Source: CAWGCA01 sp963820955 (GTDB lineage: Bacteria; Pseudomonadota; Gammaproteobacteria; Chromatiales; Chromatiaceae). Taken from it: DNA of 64,000 bases. The DNA lies in NCBI GenBank assembly GCA_963820955.1, contig CAWGCA010000024.1:62001-126000 (forward strand). Direction: 5' to 3'. Position 1 is the first letter of the stretch, and each line of letters opens with the position of its first letter. A model generated the notes under the pieces. The model saw nothing but the letters and a program-made list of their open reading frames with translations. It had not been told where the DNA came from and made no database searches. Both the position numbers and the translations under genes were made by a program. Shown here in pieces: positions 47,541-55,257 of this stretch.

Positions 47541-47731
47541 CGCTTAATCTAGGTCAGCAACCACCGGTACCGGTCGAGGGAGAGACCGCCCCTGTCGTCA
47601 CTACCGGGTCTTCTTCCGCCGGCACTGCGGGGACACCTGAGCCACCGAAGAGCAGACGAGCGATGAAATATGCATCAATAGAAGAAGGGGAGCTGCACGG
47701 CGAGGAGGAAGACAGCGATGCAACAAGTTAG
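47541..47731 (+). CDS. MscS-family channel, 3' exon
   Basis: With one base from the 5' exon this exon encodes PLNLGQQPPVPVEGETAPVV and a low-complexity Ser/Thr/Gly/Pro stretch. The end is acidic (YASIEEGELHGEEEDSDATS). A proline directly after the DRKR of the 5' exon is the expected family sequence (KRPL). The acidic tail is typical of cytosolic tails in larger MscS homologues. The frame continues backwards into the intron, which explains the longer open frame from 47450. Confidence 0.85.
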
Positions 47732-47766
47732 TGGTTGTCGCTGCCCTCAAGTGGGGATGTCAGGGT

Positions 47767-47801
47767 TGCAGGGTGCACCCCATCTTGGGGTACACCCTGC
47801 A
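47767..47801. terminator. Strong hairpin between convergent genes
   Basis: TGCAGGGTGCACCCC, ATCTT, GGGGTACACCCTGCA forms a stem of about 15 bp with one mismatch, between the end of the channel gene and the end of the minus-strand gene. It is followed by A residues on the plus strand and has no clear U-tract on either side. It is a likely transcript end or barrier, but not a textbook intrinsic terminator. Confidence 0.5.
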
Positions 47802-47822
47802 AAAAACCCAAGGCGGGTGAGA

Positions 47823-48251
47823 CTACTGCACGATCTCCACGCCGAGGACGTGGTGGCTCCAGTATTTCCACTTGCCATCTTCCTGATGGAAAACCGCAAT
47901 CGTGTCGAGGATGTTAGCCGCGAACGGCTGCCCCGACTGATCCACTGTCTTCAGCTTCACCCGGGCAACCGCAAACTCGTCGTCGTGACCAATGTAGTGA
48001 AGGCTGGCCAGCTCGGTGCGCGGATCCCGGGTGCCGAACTGGTCAGGCAGCGCCTGCTGCATCCGGGTGTATGCAGGGGACTTGGTGTGAACGGACTGCA
48101 AGGTGGCGGAGACATCCTCCCGGTTGTAAGCCGACAGGCTATTCTCCACGATCTGACTCAAAGTGGCGGTCAGATCATCATCGGCCGCACTGACCGCACC
48201 GGCGGCCATTGAGAACAGCAAAATGCTTATGATGCACAGGCTCTGCTTCAT
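47823..48251 (-). CDS. Exported SnoaL/DUF4440-like protein
   Basis: A 142-residue protein with a signal peptide (LCIISILLFSMAAGAVSA). The mature part is about 118 residues long, with an NTF2-like pattern: an N-terminal helix with YNREDVSATLQSVH, and an ending of strands with TIAVFHQEDGKWKYWSHH. SnoaL-type domains form a cone-shaped pocket and are often enzymes or binding proteins of unknown substrate. It follows the glycine-zipper lipoprotein gene by 24 nt on the same strand. Confidence 0.7.
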   Translation of the reverse strand: MKQSLCIISILLFSMAAGAVSAADDDLTATLSQIVENSLSAYNREDVSATLQSVHTKSPAYTRMQQALPDQFGTRDPRTELASLHYIGHDDEFAVARVKLKTVDQSGQPFAANILDTIAVFHQEDGKWKYWSHHVLGVEIVQ

Positions 48252-48275
48252 GCTGAATATCCTCTACCTCTGACG

Positions 48276-48689
48276 CTAATTGAGTACGTTGTGACCGCGT
48301 TGGCGCATACAGTTGTTGAACGCCCGCTGGAACGCAGCATCGGTCTGGGAAGCACTGCTGGCACCACCCGCCAAGGCACCGGTGACCGCGCCCAAGGCGG
48401 CTCCTCTTCCGAGGCTGCTGCGGCTTCCCCCAAGAATACCGCCTATCGCCGCGCCGCCGGCCGCCCCGAGCAGACCACCCGATACCGCGCCCGAGGTCGT
48501 CTGCTCACTGGTGGAGCCTGACGCCCGCATCGCAAGGGATCGGCACTCCTCCGTATCCCGTGACAGAAACTGGGCTTGAGAGTTTCCGTAGGTATCTACC
48601 GTCGGCGTCCACTGGGTCTGAGACGCCGTGGTCATACAGCCGGTCAGCGGTGCGATACCGACCAATAAGACAAGCAGTTGTCGCTTCAC
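48276..48689 (-). CDS. Glycine-zipper lipoprotein
   Basis: A 137-residue protein with the lipobox LTGC. A glycine-zipper region runs from about residue 65 to 110 (SGGLLGAAGGAAIGGILGG, then GAALGAVTGALAGGASS). The C-terminus has FQRAFNNCMRQRGHNV, typical of outer-membrane glycine-zipper proteins. Such proteins insert in or stabilise the outer membrane. It is first in a two-gene unit with the SnoaL-like gene. Confidence 0.8.
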   Translation of the reverse strand: MKRQLLVLLVGIAPLTGCMTTASQTQWTPTVDTYGNSQAQFLSRDTEECRSLAMRASGSTSEQTTSGAVSGGLLGAAGGAAIGGILGGSRSSLGRGAALGAVTGALAGGASSASQTDAAFQRAFNNCMRQRGHNVLN

Positions 48690-48964
48690 CCTTTAATCTC
48701 CTGTTGCTAAAGCTGCTCCGTCCACCATACTAAAATTCTTTACACGGAGCAGTACAAACGTAAAGACCACGATAATCACAGAATTTCGAATACCATAGAT
48801 TCTTTTTGTGCTCAAATCAACCAGCCTTGGCTTGGGATATATAAGACGTATCTGCGTCTCGATTGGGAGGGGATTATTCCAGTTAACCGGTGGAAATTTG
48901 TGTCTTCTCGTGAACAATTAGAGCCTGTGTTAGGCTCGGGATATACGACAGTGGAGATGCCTGA

Positions 48965-49312
48965 ATGTGGAGATTGCTACCCGTCTTTTTACTGGTTTCA
49001 TGCGCTGCCGTTGATCAACAAGAGTTGGCCAGCGACGAAAATCAGAGCGAACAGGGCCGTATCGTTCGGCAGTTCCAATCGCCTTTGGACCCTGCCCCAG
49101 CGAGTGTTAATGGCCAATCGCCCAGACGGGCCTTCCAGGGAAACGGGGTGCAGGGATGGGTGGATGAAGCAGGTGCATGGCATATCCAGGGCGAGGTTCA
49201 TCATCGCCGCTTGCGCTGTGCTGTCTACGAAACGGGAATACAGCTCGGCAAGGGAACCCAGGCAGCTCTGATGTCAAATGGTCGACCGGCGTTGAGTACG
49301 GGACCCGTTTAA
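48965..49312 (+). CDS. Small putative lipoprotein (115 aa)
   Basis: The ATG at 48965 gives MWRLLPVFLLVSCAAVD, a short signal peptide with a lipobox-like LVSC. The mature part is polar and shows no recognised motif; GVQGWVDEAGAWHIQGEVHH suggests strands. A neighbouring broken hydrolase gene lies downstream. It may be real, or part of the decayed region. Confidence 0.45.
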   Translation: MWRLLPVFLLVSCAAVDQQELASDENQSEQGRIVRQFQSPLDPAPASVNGQSPRRAFQGNGVQGWVDEAGAWHIQGEVHHRRLRCAVYETGIQLGKGTQAALMSNGRPALSTGPV

Positions 49313-49454
49313 GGCAATGCAACAGTGCCTCCGGCTGCATGGCGGTGGCGGGGATGTTCCGATATGGAGAGTCGGATGGGACAGATGAGCCTGTGTGCGT
49401 GTCCTCGTCCGTTGTGAGGGGACCTGCTGACCAGATGAGGCGAAGACCGAGTAT

Positions 49455-50583
49455 TTGCCATCGAGTTCGGCGTCTCTTCTGACTCTCCTATTACTCTGGT
49501 CCTGTACTTGCGAACGGGGAACAACCGAATGATCCGGCAGGCGATAACGATTCCGCATGAAACTGTGCAAGCCGGCGAGGGGAGGGACAAGGTCAGTGTC
49601 TTTTATCTGACCAATCGAAGACGCTACCGGGCCAGACCGGTAGCGGATACCTACAGCGGTGAGCGTGGGGAAGCCTCATTTCGGCCGCTGCGAGGTCGAG
49701 TTCACCCCGATTCCGATTATCAATCAGGTCGCTCCAAAATGCCCGTTTTACATCAAGCGGGAGACCAACAGGGTCTCTGCTGACAGGCCGAAAGATTCTG
49801 CCCTGTTCTGGATGCAGGTCCGTGCTGCGGTAGAGCAGATCAGCTCGGGTTCCCTGGTGCTGTTCGTGCACGGCTATAATTACGGGTTCGAGCGCACCTG
49901 CCGCATGGCGGCCGAAATGCAGCGCTCTCTGAAGGAAAAGCCACTGTCGTGGTATTCAGCTGGCCGTCCAACGCGCTAGCCTCCGACTATGTGCGCGACC
50001 AGGCGGATATGGAGTGGAGCGTGCCGGTACTGGCCGATTTCATCCGTCAGCTGGTATCGCATCGGCCAGGATAAGGTACAGGTCGTGGCCCATAGCCTGG
50101 GATCGCGTGGAGTCATTTTTGCGCTCCAGCGGTTGGGTGCTGAGCGGTGTTGAATCACCGGTGATCGATCAGCTCGTACTGATGGCGCCTGACTTTGATT
50201 CCCAGACCTTTATAGACCTGCTGCCGGGGCTCGCTCCCCTGGCTGGCGGTATTACCCTGTATGCCTCCGATAAGGATACCCCGCTCAAATTATCCCATCA
50301 GCTGAGCGGCTATCCGCGGTTGGGTGAAGCAGGGGAGTATTTGACCGTCATTGAGGCGATGGATACGATCGATGTTTCATCGATCGGCCGTTATCAGATA
50401 ACGGGTCACGAATACTTCTATTTTCATCCCCTGGTAACCGCTGATCTGGTGTCTCTGCTCGGCACCGGTGCGCAGCCGCGGAGCGGCCCGGGCTACAACC
50501 CAGACAGCGGAATGGTATCCGCTACTGGGAGCTCATTTCCGGAATGGGTCATGAAAATGGGGCAAGCCATCAGAGATAATTAA
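49455..50583 (+). pseudogene. DUF900-type alpha/beta hydrolase lipoprotein, multiply frameshifted
   Basis: Fragments in three frames line up. A lipoprotein signal comes first (SLLTLLLLWSC), then VSVFYLTNRRRYRARPV ... TYSGERGEA. After a shift near 49680 comes GRCEVEFTPIPIINQVAPK ... SLVLFVHGYNYGFERTC. After another near 49945 comes VVVFSWPSNALASDYVRDQADM. After a shift near 50058 comes VQVVAHSLGSRGVIFALQRLG with the nucleophile elbow. After one near 50150 comes SPVIDQLVLMAPDFDSQTF to the end, including the late GHEYFYFHP. The order is that of DUF900 lipases or hydrolases. At least four indels make it a pseudogene. Confidence 0.75.
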
Positions 50584-50625
50584 CCACAGAGGACGCAGAG
50601 GAACAGAAGGGCTCGAATGGCAACC

Positions 50626-50875
50626 TAAGGAACCACTGATATATTCCTACTCCGTCATCCCGGCGCAGGCCGGTATCCAGTAAACTATTGATCACTACTA
50701 AGGAAGCTCTGATCTATTCGTGTTCCGTCATCCCGGCGAAAGCCGGGATCCAGTAGCTCATTGATTACTTTAAGATGGATTCCGTCCTTAGGTTTGTAAA
50801 CGGTGCTTCCCTGCGCCACTGCTCCGGATCTACGCGGCGCTTCGTCCGGAATGACGAATAAGAGGTTCCCTAAGG
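50626..50875. repeat. Family 2 repeat block
   Basis: Two units around GTCATCCCGGCGCAGGCCGG and GTCATCCCGGCGAAAGCCGG are seen. They are followed by a longer unit (GGATTCCGTCCTTAGGTTTG ... CCGGAATGAC) and flanked by TAAGGAACC-type and GAGGTTCCCTA ends. The same units, inverted, occur at 53560-53822. They are dispersed palindromic repeats that can fold as RNA hairpins. Confidence 0.75.
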
Positions 50876-50957
50876 TTGTCTTGAGTTTTTATAGATTCTC
50901 TGAGCCCCCTCTGGTGCAATGACTTTTTGCCCATTTGCGTTATTTTGTAGTCTCTGC

Positions 50958-51303
50958 CGTTCGCCGTGACCCTGGTCAGCAATGAGAATCCAGAGAGCAC
51001 CCGGGTCGTCGCCCACCGCAAGTCCCCGTTCTCAGCGGAAGTGTCAGCTACCCAGGCGCTGGACCTTGCCTGGCCTATCGGTGTGATCTCCCTGTCCCAT
51101 GTTGCCCTCCCTTTTCCTCCAGACGACCCGCTCTACGGTCAGCGACCCCCCCCGGCAACGAAGATGTCCTGTTTCTCGGGCAGATGGCCATACAGGGTGA
51201 GCGGGGACTGCTTAAGCTTTCCTCGGACTGGCTGCTGCGCCTGCGGTACAACCCGTTTTATGATTATCTGGAACGGCGGGTGTTGGAGTGGGTGGAAAAC
51301 TGA
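50958..51303 (+). pseudogene. C-terminal remnant of an alpha/beta hydrolase
   Basis: The frame from about 50966 reads VTLVSNENPESTRVVAHRKS, then GVISLSHVALPFPPDDPLYG. After a shift near 51150 the neighbouring frame reads GNEDVLFLGQMAIQGERGLL, then SSDWLLRLRYNPFYDYLERR and a TGA at 51301-51303. This is the end of a conserved lipase/esterase-type family; the remainder of the gene, including the nucleophile, is missing. The loss point lies next to the family 2 repeat block, which may mark the deletion. Confidence 0.55.
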
Positions 51304-51307
51304 CCCC

Positions 51308-52531
51308 TTAGGCTTCAAAGAACCCGCGGGTCTCGAAGGGTGCGGGGCCGAACCCCTTGCCATCGATCCGTAGCGCGCGTTTCAGGGCGAAGTCGAACAA
51401 CAGGGGATTGTGGCGGCGAATGGCGGAGAGCGCTTCGGCATCCGGTTCGGTAATGTAGCCGCGCCGCTGCAGCTGTTTGAGGGAGAATAAGGGCAATACG
51501 CCAGGCAGTGGATAGTCCGAACCGTTTACCAGGCGCGAGTGCCATTCATCGCGTTTGACTACCGTCTCCAGCGCCGGCCCGACGCGGTTGATCTGCGTGA
51601 TGGCCGAGATATCGCCGAACAGCAGGCCATCGTATCTGGGCTCCTGCATCAACCGGGCAAAGAGTTCAAAGCTGGATACGCTGGGCCTGTTCGGCCCGGC
51701 GTCCAGATCGAGGCTGCGGCCCAGGGAGGCACAGTGGGCGACGATAACGCGCACGCCGCGATCCAGCGGTCGCCGCAGGCGCAGCGGATTCCCGTAGTCC
51801 TCCGTATTGCCACCCTGCACCGCAAGCTCGGCGCCGGCGTGTATCAACAAGGGGATATCGAGGGCGGCGGCAGCCTCGTAGAAGGGGTCACAAAGTTCTG
51901 AAGCCGGATCCATGCCCTGGGCCGCCGGAAGCCATTTAACGGCGCGTGCGCCATCGCGCGCCGCGTCTCGTAAAGCCGCAACGGCATCACGGCGATAGGG
52001 GTGAATCGACGCGATCCACTCAAAGCGGGCGGGGTATTGCCGGGCGATGGAAGCGGCGTAGGCGTCGGGGGTGTGAAAGGCACTCACCTCGAGGCGGCGT
52101 TCGCCTGCCTCGTCGTAGTGGTAATCGAATGCCAGCAGCATCAGTTTCACGCCTGGGGGGAACTGCTCAAGGAGCCAGATCAGGCGCACGACGTAATTAC
52201 GGTCCGATTGGCCATCTTCAACAGTACAGCTCCCATTAAGATAGAAAGCCCGCTGCAACCATTGGATGGGGTGTGCAGGGCTCAGCATCTGTGGGTTGAT
52301 CCAGACCCCCGAGCCACTGTCGCCGACCCCGATGAGATGTACGTGAGAGTCCCAGCACCGCGTGGGATCTATGTCCGCCCAGGCCGATTGGACCAGCGGG
52401 TGATCAAGCAGCGCTTGCGGTATGGGTTGGCCGGGGCAGGGATTCCAGATGCCGTCTTCCGGCCAGTATCGAAAACCGGCCCCGGCGAGACCGAGGGTAG
52501 CAAATCCAAGCAGGAAGTGACGGCGTTTCAT
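51308..52531 (-). CDS. Amidohydrolase-family metal-dependent hydrolase, exported by Tat
   Basis: A 407-residue protein. The N-terminus MKRRHFLLGFATLGLAGAGF looks like a Tat-type signal anchor. The TIM-barrel amidohydrolase_2 (PF04909-like) domain has CWDSHVHLIG (metal-binding HxH), a middle LLIHAGAELAVQ, VIVAHCASLGR and a late NGSDYPLPG with the final Asp. Enzymes of this family hydrolyse or decarboxylate many ring substrates, so the substrate is unknown. It is flanked by repeat-rich DNA on both sides. Confidence 0.85.
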   Translation of the reverse strand: MKRRHFLLGFATLGLAGAGFRYWPEDGIWNPCPGQPIPQALLDHPLVQSAWADIDPTRCWDSHVHLIGVGDSGSGVWINPQMLSPAHPIQWLQRAFYLNGSCTVEDGQSDRNYVVRLIWLLEQFPPGVKLMLLAFDYHYDEAGERRLEVSAFHTPDAYAASIARQYPARFEWIASIHPYRRDAVAALRDAARDGARAVKWLPAAQGMDPASELCDPFYEAAAALDIPLLIHAGAELAVQGGNTEDYGNPLRLRRPLDRGVRVIVAHCASLGRSLDLDAGPNRPSVSSFELFARLMQEPRYDGLLFGDISAITQINRVGPALETVVKRDEWHSRLVNGSDYPLPGVLPLFSLKQLQRRGYITEPDAEALSAIRRHNPLLFDFALKRALRIDGKGFGPAPFETRGFFEA

Positions 52532-52700
52532 CTCGTGATCAACTGCTATTATTGAGAATTGGTCACACTATAGCGTGTTATGGATGTGCATACAGCGCTT
52601 TGAACCACGGGATGTGGCGAAAATTTTATGGTTTCTCTGATTTATTCGAACAACTATTTTAGGGTGCACCGTGCGCGCCGGAAGGAGGCCCGGCGGTTGA

Positions 52701-53477
52701 TCAAAGAACGGGCTGCGGCAGCTGTTCGAGTATCAGCAGCAACGTGGTAAAGACCACCACACCGGCCAGAAACGGCCAGAAAGACCCGGTCTCTTCGATC
52801 GAAAGTTTCTCTCCAATGGTGACGATCAGCATGACTCCGGCCAGGAACGCATACCACAGCGCGACCACGTTGGACGATACCTCGATTGAAACCCCTACTG
52901 CCCAACCGGCCACCAGGGCGATAGCCAGAACCCATCTGATCCATCGCTCATAAGCAGCCGCCCACTTTTTGTACAGGCCATGGTCGCTGACCAGAAAGAG
53001 TGTTCCCATGCCGAAGGTGATCAATGCCATGGAAAACAACCCGAAATGGAGGCGATTCACGATCAAGTAGCCGATCAGCATGCTATAGGCGCCATAACCA
53101 ACGATGGTCGCAATCAGTGCTGTGTTATAATGCGGTGTTGAACTGGAATTCATCCCCTCGGTGCCATAGGCAGCGATACGGGATATCCCGTAGTAGACCA
53201 CCAACCCAACCATGGCAACCAGGTAGGCGTGGTGTTCGAGGAAGCCGCGTACACCGGTATCGATACCGGCCATCAGGTCCTCCTGCTTCTCTGCGAGCTT
53301 GGGCAGGATACGCAGCAGGACATAGGCGAGGGAAGCGCCTGCCCCCAGGGAAAGCAGCGCGTTTCGGGAACGAGCATCGAGATGACGCAGTTCCTTCACG
53401 AAGAGATGGACCAGCGCCAGGAGCAAGATAGCGATCAGAGAAGAGACTGCGTTGGATTCGAATATGGCGAAAGTCAA
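52701..53477 (-). CDS. Multi-spanning membrane protein, ZIP-like, unknown function
   Basis: A 258-residue protein with about eight hydrophobic segments, for example LIAILLLALVHLFV at the start and FLAGVVVFTTLLLILEQLP at the end. ARSRNALLSLGAGASLAYVLL and an acidic first loop recall ZIP-type permeases, but metal-binding His residues in the usual helices are not evident. No close family can be named. It lies 170 nt upstream of the amidohydrolase on the same strand. Confidence 0.65.
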   Translation of the reverse strand: MTFAIFESNAVSSLIAILLLALVHLFVKELRHLDARSRNALLSLGAGASLAYVLLRILPKLAEKQEDLMAGIDTGVRGFLEHHAYLVAMVGLVVYYGISRIAAYGTEGMNSSSTPHYNTALIATIVGYGAYSMLIGYLIVNRLHFGLFSMALITFGMGTLFLVSDHGLYKKWAAAYERWIRWVLAIALVAGWAVGVSIEVSSNVVALWYAFLAGVMLIVTIGEKLSIEETGSFWPFLAGVVVFTTLLLILEQLPQPVL

Positions 53478-53559
53478 TTTATCGGACTCAAATTTGGTCG
53501 CACGGAGATCAGTGGTCTAATCGCATTAAGGACAATGGCGCTTACTTAAGCCAAGAAAC

Positions 53560-53822
53560 CCGTCATTCCGGGCGGAACGAAGTGGAGACCCGGAGCAGTG
53601 GTGCAGGGAAGCACCGTTCACGAACCTAAGGATGGAATCTAGATTGCTCAAATTTCTCACATTCTGGATTCCCACTACCGGATCAAGTCCAGCACAGGCT
53701 CGGCGGGAATGACGCTATTACCAGTCATTTTGGCTTAAGTCAGTGCCATTCATCTTAAAGTAATCATTGAGCTACTGGATCCCGGCCTGCGCCGGGATGA
53801 CAGAGTAGGAATAAATCAGAGG
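53560..53822. repeat. Family 2 repeat block, inverted relative to 50626-50875
   Basis: The left part (53567-53650) reads GTCATTCCGGGCGGAACG, then GGAGCAGTGGTGCAGGGAAG and CGAACCTAAGGATGG, the reverse complement of the long unit in the 50.6 kb block. The right part (53756-53822) reads GCTACTGGATCCCGGCCTGC, then GCCGGGATGAC and AAATCAGAGG. Between them is a further palindromic unit ending GGCGGGAATGACG. The last bases overlap the stop codon of the DUF2252 gene. Confidence 0.75.
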
Positions 53823-55228
53823 TCACGTACTACTTCCATTGCTCCATCGTCAATCACCTTGTTCAATTGTGCATGATCCGCCTCGGTGCGATCGGCGTAG
53901 CGGTCGGCAAACTCGACCATGATATTGTCGAAGGTCTTGTCATCACCTATGTAGCCGCGGATCGTCATGGCGTCACCCGAGCGGGCATGGGCGAAAGCAA
54001 GTGTCTTGCCGCAGATGCCGGCAAATGCGGTCAGACGCTTGGGTCCCATCTCCTCGACTTCGATTTTACCCTTGCCATCCCACAGCTGGCGGAAGTAGAA
54101 GTCGATCTCCTGGCCGTCCTCGCCCTCATATCGCGCCCAGCCCAGGAGCACGTCGCTGGTCGCCTGGATCAGCCGCTGGCCCTCCACTACCCGTTGTCCT
54201 GCCTGCTCGTAGACACTCGCGCCGAGGTAGCGCTCGAGCACCGAGGGTACTGCCTGCTTGAACTGCAGAAACAAGGGTGTCCCGTCGCCGGCTTCCAACA
54301 GCAGGATGAGGCAGCGGGTGCCGACACTGCCGACCCCGACCACTTTGCGGGCGACGTCGACCGGTGTAAACCGATCGATCAGCACACGCCGCTCCAGGGG
54401 CAGGGTCTCGCGATATCGCTCGAAAAAGGCGGATGCACCGCCCAGTTCCTCAGCCGTAAGGTGCTCATCGATGCGCACGACCAGCGGCGGATCCGGGACG
54501 ATGACGCGGCGTCCGTCGACGACTTCGGTCAACTTGTCCAGGGCCCGCAGGCTGTTCTTGCGGGCGGCCTTGTTGAGAATCTCCTTGTTCCATTGACGAT
54601 GCTTCTTGCCGTGACGTTTCTCGATATGTTCGAGCACTGCCTTTGACTCGAAGCGGTAGTAGTAGAGATCCAGCGGATTGAGTTCGGAGGCCTCGGCGAT
54701 GAACTGGCGGTAACTGCGCATCGCCATCCGAGTCGCGGTGCGGGCCTTCTTGGGCGAAAAGCCGTTGTTGCGCGCCGCCACCGTGATGCTGGCGGCGAGT
54801 CGTTTCACGTCCCATTCAAATGGACCCGGGAGCGTCTCGTCGAAGTCATTGAGGTCGAACACCAGCTCGCGGTCCGGTGCGTGGTACCACCTGAAGTTTC
54901 CCAGGTGGGCATCGCCGCAGAGCTCGACCCATAGGTCGGTTCTGGCCCCCGCAGCGAGATCGTTGGCCATCACCGCGGCTGCGCCCCGCAGATAGGTGAA
55001 GGGGGTGCGGCTCATGCGCCCGTAGCGCAGTGGAATGACCTCCTGGAGACGGCTCTTGTCCTGTTGCGCCAGGATCGCCAGTGGATCCGCACGCTTGGTG
55101 TCAGTGGTAAGCTCCGCATGGGCCTCGAGAGCCAGCGCATCGCGTTGTGCCCGGCCTGCCTCGTATCGGCTGGCGGGAGATGCACACCGCTGAGTCAATA
55201 CTGGATTGAGAAGGTCAACTGCGCTCAT
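53816..55228 (-). CDS. DUF2252 family protein
   Basis: A 470-residue cytoplasmic protein of the DUF2252 family, distantly kinase-like. Recognisable blocks are RYGRMSRTPFTYLRGAAAVM, WVELCGDAHLGNFRWYHAPD, VFDLNDFDETLPGPFEWDVKRLAAS and GVGSVGTRCLILLLEAGDGTPLFLQFKQA. The late VLLGWARYEG and GKTLAFAHARSGD also fit. The GDAHLGNF and DFDE motifs resemble the catalytic loop and metal-binding residues of aminoglycoside-type kinases. It follows the RND permease by 29 nt, so probably the same transcript. The TGA stop lies inside a repeat end. Confidence 0.92.
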   Translation of the reverse strand: MSAVDLLNPVLTQRCASPASRYEAGRAQRDALALEAHAELTTDTKRADPLAILAQQDKSRLQEVIPLRYGRMSRTPFTYLRGAAAVMANDLAAGARTDLWVELCGDAHLGNFRWYHAPDRELVFDLNDFDETLPGPFEWDVKRLAASITVAARNNGFSPKKARTATRMAMRSYRQFIAEASELNPLDLYYYRFESKAVLEHIEKRHGKKHRQWNKEILNKAARKNSLRALDKLTEVVDGRRVIVPDPPLVVRIDEHLTAEELGGASAFFERYRETLPLERRVLIDRFTPVDVARKVVGVGSVGTRCLILLLEAGDGTPLFLQFKQAVPSVLERYLGASVYEQAGQRVVEGQRLIQATSDVLLGWARYEGEDGQEIDFYFRQLWDGKGKIEVEEMGPKRLTAFAGICGKTLAFAHARSGDAMTIRGYIGDDKTFDNIMVEFADRYADRTEADHAQLNKVIDDGAMEVVRDL

Positions 55229-55257
55229 CTTGTCGTCATCTCCAGTGTGTTTTTTTC

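Noticed and set aside
47767..47801. A classical intrinsic terminator for the channel gene.
   Set aside because: The hairpin is strong, but A residues and not U residues follow on the plus strand. I keep it only as a possible transcript end.
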